In this document: positions 1 through 11,513 of the stretch, in pieces
Layout of the letters: every line of letters begins with the position of its first letter
How positions within the stretch are numbered: the stretch's first letter is position 1
DNA from: Candidatus Bipolaricaulota bacterium
Lineage (GTDB): Bacteria; Bipolaricaulota; Bipolaricaulia; RBG-16-55-9; DRXL01
DNA: 64,000 bases
Assembly: GCA_025060395.1 (NCBI GenBank)
Contig: JANXCC010000002.1
Location: forward strand, 250,791-314,790
Direction of reading: 5' to 3'
Made by a program: the position numbers and the translations under genes
The notes under the pieces: model-generated
Told to the model about the DNA's origin: nothing
Databases searched by the model: none
The model's input: only the letters and a program-made list of their open reading frames with translations

Positions 1-264
1 GAGGCAGAGCGCTCCATGCAACTCTGCCTACATATCGATCCCGAGCGTATCAACGAGACGTTTGTGCAGAGGCTCAAGGAGCTCTTTGCGGCTTCGCCGG
101 GGGGATCGCCCGTCTTGGTGCGCCTAGTGGGGGATGAACCCATAACGGTGTACTTGGGGGTGCAGGTAGGGCTGACGAAAACCCTCCTGGAGGACCTTGA
201 AGCGCTCCTTGGAGATCCCGCAAAGATTCAGCGCATCATGCGCAAGGGAGGCCGATGGCTATGA
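1..264 (+). CDS. dnaE: DNA polymerase III alpha subunit, C-terminal end (partial)
   Basis: The reading frame is open from base 1 and ends at a stop at 262-264, so the ATG at 16 is an internal codon and the gene begins outside the window. The visible 87 residues resemble the last segment of bacterial DnaE, the replicative polymerase: a conserved beta-strand pattern (LHIDPERI, then PGGSPVLVRL, then a final helix LLEDLEALLGDPAKIQ) typical of its C-terminal OB/tau-binding region. No catalytic residue is in view, so the call rests on this tail alone. The end overlaps the start of the next gene by 10 bases, suggesting co-transcription. An unrelated nucleic-acid-binding protein is possible but less likely. 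Confidence 0.65.
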   Translation, partial: EAERSMQLCLHIDPERINETFVQRLKELFAASPGGSPVLVRLVGDEPITVYLGVQVGLTKTLLEDLEALLGDPAKIQRIMRKGGRWL

Positions 265-1604
265 CGAGGACCCTGGGGCGTCTGGCGCACTGGCTCCATC
301 CTGGGATCGGGGTGAAGCGCTGGCTAGCCCTAGTGCTCTTCTCGTTGGCGCTCTTTGTTCTGGGGCTCTTTGTCTTGGTGGGGCAAGGTCTGGTGCGTGC
401 GGTATATAATCTCGTGGCGCCCTCGGCACTCTTTGCTGTAGGTGTGGGGATGGGATTAGTAGTGCTGGGGATAGGAGGGGTGCTCTTTGGGGTACACCGG
501 GTAAGCCGCTCGATCGTGCGGGCAATCGCCGCATCGGCCGAAGGACGCATCGGCGAGATGCTCGTTGAGAAGCGACTGTTAAGCCAAGGACCGCGCATCG
601 TCGCTATCGGCGGCGGCACGGGGTTATCAACGCTCTTGCGAGGGCTCAAGCACCTCACCGCAAACATCACCGCCGTGGTAACTGTGATGGATGATGGAGG
701 GAGCTCGGGGCGGCTCCGCCACGAACTGAATATCTTGCCTCCTGGCGATATCCGGAACTGCCTGATTGCTTTGGCTGAAGATGAGTCACAGATCTCGCAG
801 CTCTTCAATCATCGCTTTCAAGGAGGGACGCTTCAAGGACATTCGTTAGGGAATTTAGTCTTGGCAGGGCTTCAGGAGATGAAGGGGAGTTTCGACCGAG
901 CTATCGAGGAGATGAGCAGGCTGCTCAACACGCGAGGCCAAGTCCTGCCCGCGACGCTCGAAGATACCCAGCTCATCGCAGAACTTCAGGACGGGCGCAT
1001 CATCCGGGGGGAGAGCGAGATCCCCAAAGCATGCGGGCAGATCCGGAAGATCTGGCTCTCGCGCGCGAACGTGCCGGCATATCCGAAAGTCTTAGATGAG
1101 ATCCGTCGTGCTGATTTGATCATCCTAGGCCCAGGCAGTCTCTTTACCAGCGTCATTCCCAACTTGTTAGTCGCGGGGATCCGTGAGGCCATCGAGCGCG
1201 CCCCCGCACAAAAGTTCTATATTATGAATCTCATGACTCAGCCTGGCGAGACCGACAATTTCACAGCCTCCGATCACTTGAGAGCTCTCGGTGACTATCT
1301 TGATCTGCGCGTGCTGGACGTCGTAGTGCTGAATACCCAACCAGTGCCCAAGGAACTCCTAGCCCAATACGCTCAAGAGGGATCTGTGCCTGTCGTCGAC
1401 GATTTGCATGAGCCCAACGAGTGGGGCATTCGGATCGTTCGCGCTGAGCTGTTAGATATCGTGCCATTGCCTCGCTGGCCTTCCATCACGCAGGCTCCAA
1501 CGGTCAAGCATAACTCCAAAGAACTTGCGCGAGTGATCGCGGCCAATGCCCCGGAGGTCTTCAGCTCCTGGGTGCAGAGGCTCTGGCGAGGAGGAGAAGG
1601 ATGA
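255..1604 (+). CDS. yvcK: YvcK/CofD-like gluconeogenesis factor with N-terminal membrane anchor
   Basis: This belongs to the YvcK family, which binds UDP-sugars and is needed for cell shape and growth on gluconeogenic carbon in Bacillus. The family signature is clear: a nucleotide-sugar loop GGGTGLSTLL near residue 119, then VVTVMDDGGSSGRLR and PGDIRNCLIAL, with the later GPGSLFTSVIPNLL motif. Ahead of the 330-residue domain are about 110 residues with two hydrophobic spans (roughly 22-44 and 58-80), so this version is probably membrane anchored. The ATG at 255 follows a GGGAGG site and overlaps the dnaE stop. The stop overlaps the next ATG by four bases (ATGA), indicating translational coupling. 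Family membership is firm; the physiological role here is inferred. Confidence 0.9.
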   Translation: MAMTRTLGRLAHWLHPGIGVKRWLALVLFSLALFVLGLFVLVGQGLVRAVYNLVAPSALFAVGVGMGLVVLGIGGVLFGVHRVSRSIVRAIAASAEGRIGEMLVEKRLLSQGPRIVAIGGGTGLSTLLRGLKHLTANITAVVTVMDDGGSSGRLRHELNILPPGDIRNCLIALAEDESQISQLFNHRFQGGTLQGHSLGNLVLAGLQEMKGSFDRAIEEMSRLLNTRGQVLPATLEDTQLIAELQDGRIIRGESEIPKACGQIRKIWLSRANVPAYPKVLDEIRRADLIILGPGSLFTSVIPNLLVAGIREAIERAPAQKFYIMNLMTQPGETDNFTASDHLRALGDYLDLRVLDVVVLNTQPVPKELLAQYAQEGSVPVVDDLHEPNEWGIRIVRAELLDIVPLPRWPSITQAPTVKHNSKELARVIAANAPEVFSSWVQRLWRGGEG

Positions 1605-2782
1605 TGATGAAGCGCTACCGCTTGCGCATTCCGGGGCCCATCGATCTGGACTCTGAAGTCCTAGCGTATATGAGTGCACCCCTCATTGCCCACTATGGGG
1701 CTGAATGGGTTGAGCTCTATACCGAGACCGTGACACTGTTAAAGCGCGTGTGGCAAACCCGCGAAGCCGAGGTCTTTCTCATGCCAGGGCCTGGGAGCGT
1801 TGGCATGGAGGCGGCTATCGCCAGCCTCGCGGGAGATACCCATAAGCTGCTTGTGCTCACCAACGGCTTCTTTGGCGATCGCTGGGTCACGATAGCACAG
1901 GCGTACTCGTCGCGGGTTCTGGTGCTTGAGCATCCATGGGGGCGCGCGCATGACGTCGAGGCTGTCGCCCAAGCCCTCCAGCGCGATCCAGAGATCAAAG
2001 CAGTCGTGATGGTGCACGGCGAGACGTCGACAGGGGTGCTCAATCCCCTGAAGGAGATCGGTGAGATCTGTGATCGCTATGGCGCTGTATTGGTGGTCGA
2101 TATGGTTTCGACGCTTGGGGGGACGGAGATTGCCTTTGACGATTGGCATATCGGGATAGGGGTGGGAGCAACCCAGAAGTGTCTGGAGTGTCCTCCAGGG
2201 TTGGCGCCAGTAGCGGTGAGTCCGCGCGCTTGGGAGTTGATCGAGCGCAGCGAGGGCCGAGGCTGGTATATCAACCTGCGCACGTGGCGGCACTTCGCCC
2301 GCAAGTGGGGTGACTGGCATCCCCATCCCGTGACCATGCCAACGGGGCTGACCCAAGCCTTGCGCTTTAGCTTGCGCAAGATCTTAGACGAAGGGCTCTC
2401 AACGCGGTGGGAGCGACACACTAAGATAGCGCTGTTCTTACGGAACGCCTTGAGGAATTTGGGGTTTGAGCTCTTCGTCCCCGATGATCGTGACGCCATG
2501 AACACCGTGACAGCGGCCAAGGGTCATGCCCAGCTTCCGGCGGGTGCCCTCATTCGTGCCCTTAAGGAGAGGCATCAGATTCTTATTGGAGGTGGTCTGG
2601 AGAGGCTTTCTGGTCAAATCTTTCGCATTGGGCATATGGGCCCCACAGCCACGTACGAGGCCGTGGTGCCGACGCTCCTAGCCATTGAAGAGATCTTGCG
2701 TTCCGTGGGCGTTTCCGTCGAGCCTGGTCAGATCTTTCGGGTCCAGGTGCCCGTCATGGGACCTGCACGATCGTCTCCTTGA
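1601..2782 (+). CDS. Class V aminotransferase (serine-pyruvate/alanine-glyoxylate type)
   Basis: A 393-residue PLP enzyme of fold type I, the class V family that includes alanine-glyoxylate and serine-glyoxylate/pyruvate aminotransferases. The start RIPGP, the MPGPGSVGMEAA cofactor-phosphate region near residue 70, the aspartate in VVDMVSTLGG near 167 (pyridine nitrogen contact) and the Schiff-base lysine in GATQKCLECPPGL near 193 are all visible. The last ATG-rich start (three consecutive ATG codons) sits after GAGGAGGAGAAGG. It overlaps yvcK by four bases. The end runs 29 bases into the convergent gene on the other strand. Substrate cannot be read from sequence; a role in glycine/serine interconversion is a guess from the family. 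Confidence 0.85.
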   Translation: MMMKRYRLRIPGPIDLDSEVLAYMSAPLIAHYGAEWVELYTETVTLLKRVWQTREAEVFLMPGPGSVGMEAAIASLAGDTHKLLVLTNGFFGDRWVTIAQAYSSRVLVLEHPWGRAHDVEAVAQALQRDPEIKAVVMVHGETSTGVLNPLKEIGEICDRYGAVLVVDMVSTLGGTEIAFDDWHIGIGVGATQKCLECPPGLAPVAVSPRAWELIERSEGRGWYINLRTWRHFARKWGDWHPHPVTMPTGLTQALRFSLRKILDEGLSTRWERHTKIALFLRNALRNLGFELFVPDDRDAMNTVTAAKGHAQLPAGALIRALKERHQILIGGGLERLSGQIFRIGHMGPTATYEAVVPTLLAIEEILRSVGVSVEPGQIFRVQVPVMGPARSSP

Positions 2783-3806
2783 GGTTGTTGTTCTCGTTGC
2801 ATTCGGCGACTTGGTCCTTGCTGTCGGCTATGACGGTCAGTATGTAATTCCCTGCTGTGATGACTTGGGTGGTGCTGGCCTGTTCGCCGGCTCGTGGGGC
2901 CAAAGGTGATGTTGTGGCTTCAGCGATCAGTTGCGAGTTGAGCAGAAACGCCGTTGTCGTCGGCACGGGCACGGTAGCAGTGCCGATGTTTTCGACATAG
3001 GCTCGGGGCTTGAGTAACCAGGCGTAGGGCGAGATCTGCGAGATATCGGTATAAAGGTGGCGGATGGTCAAATCAGGACAGCCGGTGGGGGACATTGCGA
3101 TACTATAGATAGCATGGGCGATAGCGCGCGCGGCGCGGCAGCGCAGTTTAATGAGGGTAGGATCACCGCTGAACGTCGGCATAAGCTGTGCCTCCTCGAC
3201 CTCCCAGCGCACGAAGCGATAGCTCTTCCCCTCATAAGAGACTTGAAGGCTGGCCTGCAACAGCACATCGGTGACGGTGTCGAAGGTGCGCACAAAGGGG
3301 GTCACACCCCCGCCATCTCCCAGGATATCTAAGGGACGCACATCGATGAAGATCCCAGCAAGATACTCTCCAAGGCTGTCTTGAGTGTCTACGGCGACAG
3401 TGCATAGCTCGGCGGGCTGGGAGCGGTAGACCGCTTGGACGCGCGCGTTTGTGATGAACGGCAGCTGCCCCGCGCGCAAGCGCAGCTGCTGTGGCGCTTT
3501 TGAGTAGGGCTCGCCGTTAAAATCCCACCGATCGAAGTAGTGTAAGGCTTGGTGGACACCGCACGTATTGAGCTGTCTGGAGAGTGCTTGGAGCGTTACT
3601 ACTGCTCCGAGCGGAACGGAGATCGTCACGGGGCGTCCCGAATAGACGCGTCCGTTAATCAAGATCACGGCGTTCTCGCAGGTCGCGCTGACCTCAAGGT
3701 CAAGAGTTTTAGTTTGAGCCGGAGCTAAGAGTGTCGGTCCGACTAAGAGTCCGAGCAGAAGCAGGCCCCACAGGCTTAGCTGAATCTTTCTAGCAGCGGC
3801 GCACAT
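2754..3806 (-). CDS. Secreted protein with C-terminal CARDB-like domain
   Basis: A 350-residue protein with a signal peptide (LSLWGLLLLGLLVGPTLLAP, residues about 10-29), so it is exported. The last 110 residues read as a CARDB domain, a beta-sandwich adhesion module: it opens with CPDLTIRHLY, contains YVENIGTATVPVPTTTAFLL and ends with DSKDQVAECNENNNL, the usual closing pattern. The first 220 residues are beta-rich and I do not recognise them; they include several cysteines (CENAVILING, NTCGVHQALHYFDRWDFNG) that may form disulfides outside the cell. A GGAGGGG site precedes the ATG. It is last in a minus-strand run after archease (25-base gap) and overlaps the aminotransferase gene tail to tail. 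Role: cell-surface or extracellular, otherwise unknown. Confidence 0.6.
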   Translation of the reverse strand: MCAAARKIQLSLWGLLLLGLLVGPTLLAPAQTKTLDLEVSATCENAVILINGRVYSGRPVTISVPLGAVVTLQALSRQLNTCGVHQALHYFDRWDFNGEPYSKAPQQLRLRAGQLPFITNARVQAVYRSQPAELCTVAVDTQDSLGEYLAGIFIDVRPLDILGDGGGVTPFVRTFDTVTDVLLQASLQVSYEGKSYRFVRWEVEEAQLMPTFSGDPTLIKLRCRAARAIAHAIYSIAMSPTGCPDLTIRHLYTDISQISPYAWLLKPRAYVENIGTATVPVPTTTAFLLNSQLIAEATTSPLAPRAGEQASTTQVITAGNYILTVIADSKDQVAECNENNNLKETIVQVP

Positions 3807-3831
3807 AAGAGCTACCCCTCCTTCAAACTCA

Positions 3832-4254
3832 TTAAATATCTAATACGCACTCGACTCGGATTCCGTCGGGCTGCTGAAGCACGCGGAGATGATTGTATGT
3901 GACGGCTTTGACATCTATGCGTGGATCATGGCGCATCCGATCAAGAGGCTCCCCCGCGATCTCTCCCTGGAGAATGAAGCCATTGGTGTGAGGCCTGATA
4001 TCTACACGAAATTCTGAGAAGACACAGCCAGTACGGTCGCGCTCCAAGATGAGTCTGTTGAGCCAGTCCGCCAATAGTAATTCTAAAGACTCTGCCCTAA
4101 GCTCGACAGGGATTGTCCTTTGGGGTCGTACTGCGTCGATGTTGACCATGAGGGCGAAGAGCGCGCGAGCGGCCTCAGCCCACGCTTCTGAGACCGTTGC
4201 TCCCCACGCACGGATCCCGACCTCCGCCGTCACGTCAAAATACTCAAAGGGCAT
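3832..4254 (-). CDS. Archease family protein
   Basis: A 140-residue archease, the small protein that activates the RNA ligase RtcB by speeding guanylylation and multiple turnover. The family start is plain (FEYFDVTAEVGIRAWG, matching the usual F...HTADVGI.A.G), as is the end VKAVTYNHLRV with the conserved metal-site Asp/His environment (DVKAVTYN). It overlaps thpR by 11 bases, so the two are translated together. No rtcB is in the window, but ThpR next door and RtcA at 11.5 kb handle RNA ends and cyclic phosphates, so a scattered RNA-repair set is likely. Length is normal for the family. Confidence 0.85.
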   Translation of the reverse strand: MPFEYFDVTAEVGIRAWGATVSEAWAEAARALFALMVNIDAVRPQRTIPVELRAESLELLLADWLNRLILERDRTGCVFSEFRVDIRPHTNGFILQGEIAGEPLDRMRHDPRIDVKAVTYNHLRVLQQPDGIRVECVLDI

Positions 4255-4787
4255 AGGCGAACTCCCAGGTCGCTCGAGGGGTGTAGACTGCGCCTCCAGG
4301 GGAGAGTTGGCTTTCCATGAGCGTCAAGTGAGTGATCGGCGCGCGGCACGCAAAGGGCTCAATCCGCGAGAATAGCTGAGCAAGCTCCCCTAAGCGCGTC
4401 CCGCGCTCGTCCTTAATACGCCCTACCGTTACATGAGGGATGAAGTGTGGTTCGGCTTCAAAGCCCATCGTCAGCAGTGCTTGCTCGAGACGTTTGTGCA
4501 ACACGAGAAGAGCTTGAGGAACTTGGCTGGTGCCGATCCAGAGGACCCGGGGACGCCGGGCGTTGGGGAACGCCCCCACGGTATCGAACAAGAGCTCAAA
4601 TCTCTGCACTGATGCAGCGACTTGAGAGCCAATGGCTTTCAAAGCCTCGAGGGTAGTCGGTGCGACTTCACCGAGGAATTTCAAGGTGACATGGAAATTT
4701 TTCGCGGGCACCCACGTCACACGCGTCTCCAGAGCACGAAATTGTCGAGCGATCCTGTCGAGTTCTGCTTGGACGGCCTCAGGGAGC

Positions 4788-4810
<23 letters not shown>
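4244..4810 (-). CDS. thpR: RNA 2',3'-cyclic phosphodiesterase (2H family)
   Basis: A 188-residue 2H phosphoesterase that opens 2',3'-cyclic phosphates on RNA to 2'-phosphates (formerly called LigT). The two catalytic HxT motifs are present: HVTLKFLG near residue 40 and HVTVGRI near residue 126. The N-terminus MRLFYCCELPEAVQAEL is typical, and AAGGAACCC precedes the ATG. Its start overlaps the end of pyrI by 23 bases and its end overlaps archease, so it rides on the pyrBI transcript. The pairing with archease suggests RNA end processing; the physiological substrate in bacteria is unsettled. Confidence 0.9.
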
Positions 4811-6196
<1,386 letters not shown>

Positions 6197-6205
6197 CTAG
6201 CAAAG

Positions 6206-6234
6206 ATTATAGCCATGGCTACCCCGCAGAGCAA
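6206..6234 (-). promoter_or_regulatory. Promoter of the pyrBI operon
   Basis: Read on the minus strand, a -35 TTGCTC (6229-6234) is followed after 17 bp by a perfect -10 TATAAT (6206-6211), about 25 bases ahead of the pyrB GTG. No terminator hairpin lies between promoter and gene, unlike the carAB leader. Confidence 0.6.
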
Positions 6235-6246
6235 ATCATAGCAGCC

Positions 6247-6275
6247 TTGAAGGCCCGGAAGACTTTCTCTATACT
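6247..6275 (+). promoter_or_regulatory. Promoter of the cytochrome c gene
   Basis: TTGAAG (6247-6252), 17 bp, TATACT (6270-6275), 32 bases before the ATG at 6308. It runs divergently from the pyrB promoter, back to back within 70 bases. Confidence 0.55.
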
Positions 6276-6307
6276 GTGGCTATCTACAATGTATCTAGGG
6301 TGATACG

Positions 6308-7063
6308 ATGAGAGGCGAGCGTCGGTACGATTGGCTTTTGGGGCTGGCTCTCTTCTTGGGACTTGGAGTCTTAGCGTTTCAAGGGATTGCCTTGGTGCAG
6401 AGCTTCTGGCACATGCCTGGGGTGCGTGCAGAGGAGACGCACACACCTTCGCCGCTTGCTCAGCTTGATCGTCTGGAGCGTGGCAAGCTCGTCTTCCAGG
6501 CCGCAGGATGCCTGTCGTGTCACTTAGCGCGATTAGAACCGGGTGGCCCGCTGGTGGGCTTCCCCATTGGACCTAGTTTGAGTAACGTTGGGATGCGTCG
6601 GGACGAACGATGGCTGCGGGAACACTATATTAATCCGCACAAGCTCATCCCCGGTAGCAAGATGAACTCCTATGCGTATCTGCCTAGCGACGAGCTGGAC
6701 GCGCTTGTTGCGTATGTGAAGAGCTTTACGCCGACTTATGAGCCAGCTGAGGAACCTAAGCTGGTCATCCCGGAGCGCTTCACGCAAGAGCAAGTCGAGC
6801 GCGGCAAGGCACTCTTTGCAAGCCAAGGCTGCGTAGGTTGTCATATGATCGGCAAAGCTGGGGGCGTTATCGGCCCAAATCTAACGCGCGCAGGCGCCCA
6901 CGGGCGCACTGACCAGTGGCAGCTTCAGCACCTCAAAGACCCGCTCTCGGTCTACGTAATTGGGCCAACGGATGGGATCCCCTGGCCGATGCCGCGTTAT
7001 AACACTCTCTCCGATGAAGACTTGTGGGCGTTGGTCGCCTATCTGCAGAGCTTACGCGAATGA
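6308..7063 (+). CDS. Membrane-anchored diheme cytochrome c
   Basis: A 251-residue protein with one N-terminal membrane span ([20 protein letters not shown], about 9-28) and two heme-binding CXXCH sites, CLSCH at 68-72 and CVGCH at 175-179, each opening a class I cytochrome domain. The text between ([19 protein letters not shown], then LDALVAYV) resembles cbb3 oxidase subunit II and related electron carriers, with the methionine of SKM a likely axial ligand. AGGGTGA precedes the ATG. It stands alone on +, and its end overlaps carB tail to tail by 25 bases. It likely passes electrons on the outer face of the membrane; the partner oxidase or reductase is not in the window. Confidence 0.85.
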   Translation: MRGERRYDWLLGLALFLGLGVLAFQGIALVQSFWHMPGVRAEETHTPSPLAQLDRLERGKLVFQAAGCLSCHLARLEPGGPLVGFPIGPSLSNVGMRRDERWLREHYINPHKLIPGSKMNSYAYLPSDELDALVAYVKSFTPTYEPAEEPKLVIPERFTQEQVERGKALFASQGCVGCHMIGKAGGVIGPNLTRAGAHGRTDQWQLQHLKDPLSVYVIGPTDGIPWPMPRYNTLSDEDLWALVAYLQSLRE

Positions 7064-10000
7064 AACTCTTCCAGGGCGCTTATGCGTAACATACCCGTTT
7101 GCAGCGTCCTGATCGCGTCGATCAGCGCTTGCGCTCCCTCAAGAGTGGTCACGTAGGGCACACGATACTTGATAGCTTCGATACGGATGAGTGCTTCGTC
7201 TTGATGGGCACGCTTCCCCGATGGTGTGTGAATAACGAGATGAATCTGCCCGTGTCGGATCGCCTCGGCGGCGTTGGGGTGGCCTTCGCCGATCTTGTTG
7301 ATGATTGTGACGGTGAGGCCCGCGTGCCGCAGAACTTGGGCCGTGCCGCGCGTCGCAAGGATAGCAAAACCTAGATCGGCTAATGCTCGCGCGATGGGCA
7401 CAATAGCAGATTTCTCTCGATCGTTGACGCTGATGAAGACCGTCCCTGCTGTGGGCAGCCGGCTCTTGAGGCTAAGTTGGGTCTTAGCGAATGCTTCGCC
7501 AACGGTCCTGCCTGATCCCATCACCTCGCCAGTGCTCTTCATCTCTGGGCCCAGGACCGGATCGACTAAGAATCTATCGAATGGGAAGACTGGGGCTTTG
7601 ACGTGAAAGCCCTTGACTTGTGGTTCCTCTGCGAATTCCAGCTCTCGAAGGGATATGCCGACCATGACTTGGGCCGCGATCTTGGCCAGAGGCACACCTG
7701 TCGCCTTACTGATGAACGGCACGGTGCGCGATGCGCGTGGGTTCACTTCTAGTACATAGAGCTTCTCGTTCTGCACAGCACATTGGACATTCATCAGTCC
7801 GACGACGTGGAGCCGCTGGGCAAGCTTCTGGGTCACAGTGCGCACTTCTTCGAGGATCTTGGCGCTTAAGGTGAAGGGCGGCAGCACGCCGCAGCTATCT
7901 CCCGAATGGATACCCACGCGCTCGATGTGCTCCACGATGCCCCCAATGACGCAGTCCTGGCCATCAGCGACGGCGTCGACGTCGAGCTCGATCGCGTCCT
8001 GGAGAAATTCGTCAATCAGCACAGGATGCGCCGGCGAGACGCGGACCGCTTCTTCTATATAGCGCTCTAGATCGCTCTCATCATGGCAGAGCGCCATCGC
8101 CCGACCTCCCAATACGTAGCTAGGCCGCACCAACACCGGAAAGCCCAGGTCCGCGGCAACGCGCAGCGCCTCCTCCGCTGAGCAAGCGATAGAGCTACGC
8201 GGACGCCGGATGCCAAGCTCGTCTAAGATCGAGGCGAACTTCTTGCGATCTTCCGCGAGATCTATGCTCTCGGGGCTGGTGCCCCAGATAGGGACGCCAT
8301 GCGCTTGCAGAGCGAGCGCTAAACTCAGCGGCGTCTGCCCCCCAAACTGCACAATCACCCCATCGGGCCTCTCCAGCTCAATAATATTTAAGACGTCCTC
8401 TAAAGTGAGCGGCTCACCATAGAGCTTATCTGAAGTATCATAGTCTGTCGAGACTGTTTCGGGGTTGCAGTTAATCATGAGGACTTCATAACCCAGCTCG
8501 CGCAGAGCGAACGCCGCATGACAGCAACAATAATCGAATTCGATTCCCTGACCGATTCGGTAGGGGCCACCCCCGAGGACAATCACCTTCTTGTTCGAGG
8601 TCGGGGCGGCTTCGCACTCGTCGGCCTCGTAGGTCGAGTAGAGATAGGGCGTTTGCGCTTCAAACTCGGCCGCACACGTATCTACTTTCTTATAGACCGG
8701 ACGAATTCCATACTTTAAACGTGTCGCCCGCACGGCTGACTCGGAAGTTCTGAATATTTTCGCCAACGTAGCGTCGGAGAAGCCGTAACGTTTCGCCTCC
8801 CTCAGCAGGGCTCCAGGGATATTGTCGAGGTTATACAGACGTAACTTCTTCTCCAAATGCGCGATCTCCTCCATCTGAGCGAGAAACCACGGGTCTATAC
8901 TCGTCCAACGAGCAAGCTCTTCGATAGGGATGCCTGCCTGCAACGCGCGATAGAGAGAGAAGATTCTCAAAGGATGGGGACGCTCTAGCTGCTCCCGAAT
9001 CACCTCGGGAGCGAGCACACGCTCGACATCACCCCCAAGGCCCGTCTGGCCAAGCTCCAGCGAGCGAATCGCTTTTTGCAGGGCTTCTTTGAACGTACGC
9101 CCCAGCGCCATCACCTCGCCGACGGAGCGCATCTGCGTTGTCAGGGTCACGTCCGCGCCGGGGAATTTCTCAAAATTCCATCGAGGGATCTTGACAACAA
9201 CATAGTCGAGGGTCGGCTCGAAGCTCGCTGGGGTCTTCTGTGTGATCTCGTTAGGTAGCTCGTCGAGCGTGTAGCCGACGGCGAGCTTGGCCGCGATCTT
9301 GGCGATGGGAAAACCTGTAGCTTTGGAGGCCAGCGCTGAGCTGCGACTGACCCGGGGGTTCATCTCGATGACGAGCATCCTACCGTCATGGGGCTTGACA
9401 GCAAATTGGATGTTGCTACCTCCTGTTTCCACCCCAACGACGCGCATCACCGTAATCGCCCAGTCGCGCATCTGCTGATACTCCCTATCCGTGAGCGTCT
9501 GTACTGGCGCAACAGTGATCGAATCCCCAGTGTGGACGCCCATGGGGTCCAAATTCTCTATCGAGCAGATAATCACGACGTTGTCATTGCGATCACGCAT
9601 CACTTCTAGTTCGAACTCTTTCCAGCCAATCACGGATTCTTCAAGTAAGACTTCGTGTACCGGGCTCAGCTCTAGGCCGCGCTGCACGACTCTGCATAGC
9701 TCCGCTTCGGAGTGGGCAACGCCGCTGCCTTCGCCTCCGAGCGTAAACGACGGGCGCACCAACACGGGATAGCTGAGGTTTCGTGAGAGCTGGAGGGCCT
9801 CCTTAAGGGAACGCACCAGGCCTCCTGGAGGCACGGCTAGCCCTGCCTGCTCCATCGCCTCTTTGAAGAGCTGTCTATCTTCAGCGATCTCGATAGCCCG
9901 CTGTGATGCACCGATCAGCTCGACGCCGTAGCGCTCTAGGACGCCAGCACGCGCCAGCTCCACGGCGAGATTCAATGCGGTTTGACCGCCTACGGTCGGT

Positions 10001-10260
10001 AAGAGCGCCTCAGGGCGTTCACGCGCGATGATCTTCTCTATGACCTCTGGGACGAGCGGCTCGATATAGATGCGCGAAGCGCTCTCTGGATCGGTCATAA
10101 TCGTCGCGGGGTTGTTATTGACGAGAATGACATCATATCCCTCCTGGCGCAGGGCTTTGCACGCCTGGCTGCCAGAATAGTCAAACTCTCCGGCCTGGCC
10201 AATCACGATTGGCCCTGAGCCGATCACTAAAATCTTTCTTAGATCCGTGCGCTTTGGCAT
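7039..10260 (-). CDS. carB: Carbamoyl-phosphate synthase large subunit
   Basis: Makes carbamoyl phosphate from ammonia, bicarbonate and two ATP. The 1073-residue protein shows the two homologous ATP-grasp halves: [22 protein letters not shown] at the N-terminus and [21 protein letters not shown] near 555, each followed by the usual [14 protein letters not shown] and [10 protein letters not shown] or [11 protein letters not shown] motifs. The C-terminal MGS-like allosteric domain ([21 protein letters not shown]) is present, so control by UMP or ornithine is possible. It overlaps carA by 22 bases. Full length, no defects seen. Confidence 0.97.
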   Translation of the reverse strand: MPKRTDLRKILVIGSGPIVIGQAGEFDYSGSQACKALRQEGYDVILVNNNPATIMTDPESASRIYIEPLVPEVIEKIIARERPEALLPTVGGQTALNLAVELARAGVLERYGVELIGASQRAIEIAEDRQLFKEAMEQAGLAVPPGGLVRSLKEALQLSRNLSYPVLVRPSFTLGGEGSGVAHSEAELCRVVQRGLELSPVHEVLLEESVIGWKEFELEVMRDRNDNVVIICSIENLDPMGVHTGDSITVAPVQTLTDREYQQMRDWAITVMRVVGVETGGSNIQFAVKPHDGRMLVIEMNPRVSRSSALASKATGFPIAKIAAKLAVGYTLDELPNEITQKTPASFEPTLDYVVVKIPRWNFEKFPGADVTLTTQMRSVGEVMALGRTFKEALQKAIRSLELGQTGLGGDVERVLAPEVIREQLERPHPLRIFSLYRALQAGIPIEELARWTSIDPWFLAQMEEIAHLEKKLRLYNLDNIPGALLREAKRYGFSDATLAKIFRTSESAVRATRLKYGIRPVYKKVDTCAAEFEAQTPYLYSTYEADECEAAPTSNKKVIVLGGGPYRIGQGIEFDYCCCHAAFALRELGYEVLMINCNPETVSTDYDTSDKLYGEPLTLEDVLNIIELERPDGVIVQFGGQTPLSLALALQAHGVPIWGTSPESIDLAEDRKKFASILDELGIRRPRSSIACSAEEALRVAADLGFPVLVRPSYVLGGRAMALCHDESDLERYIEEAVRVSPAHPVLIDEFLQDAIELDVDAVADGQDCVIGGIVEHIERVGIHSGDSCGVLPPFTLSAKILEEVRTVTQKLAQRLHVVGLMNVQCAVQNEKLYVLEVNPRASRTVPFISKATGVPLAKIAAQVMVGISLRELEFAEEPQVKGFHVKAPVFPFDRFLVDPVLGPEMKSTGEVMGSGRTVGEAFAKTQLSLKSRLPTAGTVFISVNDREKSAIVPIARALADLGFAILATRGTAQVLRHAGLTVTIINKIGEGHPNAAEAIRHGQIHLVIHTPSGKRAHQDEALIRIEAIKYRVPYVTTLEGAQALIDAIRTLQTGMLRISALEEFHSRKLCR

Positions 10261-11354
10261 GGGCGCGAGTTCTCTATCAGGGCAAAGAATTGGTCGAAGA
10301 GGGGGAATGCATCGTGTGGTCCCGGTGCTGCCTCGGGGTGGAACTGCACGGCGAGGATCGGGAGCTTTTTGTGGCGAAAGCCCTCGACCGAGCCGTCGTT
10401 AAGATTGATATGCGTCAGCTCTAGGTCGGTGGGCAGGTCTCTCAAGGCGAATCCGTGATTGTGCGAGGTGATCTCGATTCTCTTGGTAATCAGGTTGTAA
10501 ACGGGCTGGTTGGCACCGCGATGGCCGAATTTTAATTTATACGAGCGTGCTCCCAAGGCCAGGCCTAGGACTTGATGCCCCAAGCAGATCCCAAGGATTG
10601 GGCAACGCTCAGCCTGGATGAGCTGACAAGCTGTGCGTATGGCGTCCTTGAGAAGGGCAGGATCACCGGGTCCGTTGGAGAGCACGATGCCATCGGGTTT
10701 GAGGGAGAAGATCTCTTCGGCGCTCCAAAATGCCGGGACGACGGTGACCCTTCTGGCTCGCGCGCGCACGTGTCTAAGAAGACTGTGCTTCACACCGAAG
10801 TCGACGACGACGATATGAAACCCTTGCTCCTTGGCGGTATGGGGAGAGAGACTCTCCCCCTCGTAGGGCTCGGAGCAGCTGACTCGATAAACCCAGTTCT
10901 CCTCGGAGATTGTTGGGGTGCGGCGGGCGCGCTCGACAAATTCATCGGGATTGCCGTCAAAACTCGAGAGACACCCGCGCATAGCACCGTGCTCGCGGAT
11001 ATGGCGCGTAAGCGCGCGCGTGTCCACCTCGCTCAAACCAATAATATTCTGCTCTTTTAGATAGTGATCTAGGTCCCTCTGGCCGCGCCAGTTCGAGAAT
11101 CTTTGAGAGAGCTCCCGCATAATCAGGCCACTCACCCATGGGCGAACAGACTCGACGTCTTCAAGATTAACCCCGCAATTCCCAATATGAGGGTAGGTCA
11201 TGCAGACGATCTGGCCCGCATATGATGGGTCTGTAAGGATCTCCTGGTAGCCAGTCATTGCTGTATTGAAGACGACCTCGCCACAGACAATGCCTAGAGC
11301 GCCGCAAGCGCGCCCGTAAAAGATTGTGCCGTCTTCGAGAGCTAAGAGTGCCAT
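10239..11354 (-). CDS. carA: Carbamoyl-phosphate synthase small subunit (glutaminase)
   Basis: Hydrolyses glutamine and feeds ammonia to CarB. The class I amidotransferase triad is visible: the cysteine in [16 protein letters not shown], and the His/Glu of [12 protein letters not shown]. The N-terminal CarA domain begins [18 protein letters not shown] place the start at the ATG at 11354, six residues inside the longest frame, because GGAGGGAG lies 3 bases ahead of it. The transcript leader carries an intrinsic terminator, so the operon is probably attenuated. Confidence 0.96.
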   Translation of the reverse strand: MALLALEDGTIFYGRACGALGIVCGEVVFNTAMTGYQEILTDPSYAGQIVCMTYPHIGNCGVNLEDVESVRPWVSGLIMRELSQRFSNWRGQRDLDHYLKEQNIIGLSEVDTRALTRHIREHGAMRGCLSSFDGNPDEFVERARRTPTISEENWVYRVSCSEPYEGESLSPHTAKEQGFHIVVVDFGVKHSLLRHVRARARRVTVVPAFWSAEEIFSLKPDGIVLSNGPGDPALLKDAIRTACQLIQAERCPILGICLGHQVLGLALGARSYKLKFGHRGANQPVYNLITKRIEITSHNHGFALRDLPTDLELTHINLNDGSVEGFRHKKLPILAVQFHPEAAPGPHDAFPLFDQFFALIENSRPCQSARI

Positions 11355-11370
11355 GAGCTCCCTCCGCAAC

Positions 11371-11411
11371 ACAAAAGAAAAGGGCCAGTCCGCCTCTGTG
11401 GCGGCTGGCCC
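11371..11411 (-). terminator. Intrinsic terminator in the carAB leader (attenuator)
   Basis: On the minus strand a strong hairpin (GGGCCAG plus CCGCC, five-base loop, GGCGG plus CTGGCCC; 11382-11411, one bulged base) is followed by TTTTCTTTT. It lies between the carA promoter and the carA ribosome site, 17 bases before the ATG, so it must be read through for expression. Confidence 0.72.
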
Positions 11412-11484
11412 ACAAATTTCAGAAGAATACAGATGCGCTGCTGCACGGCTAGAGCTGGGTCACCTCAGGCACATATTAGGGGGG

Positions 11485-11513
11485 ATTATAGCATAGGAGA
11501 CAGCTCAGGTCAA
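11485..11513 (-). promoter_or_regulatory. Promoter of carAB
   Basis: On the minus strand TTGACC (11508-11513), 17 bp, TATAAT (11485-11490). It leaves a leader of about 125 bases before carA. The -35 box overlaps the last codons of rtcA. Very short open frames, such as a GTG frame of seven codons, occur in the leader and could be leader peptides. Confidence 0.75.

Noticed and set aside
236..808. 190-codon frame on the minus strand opposite yvcK
   Set aside because: Ser/Pro/Thr-rich composition typical of an antisense shadow; yvcK is certain.
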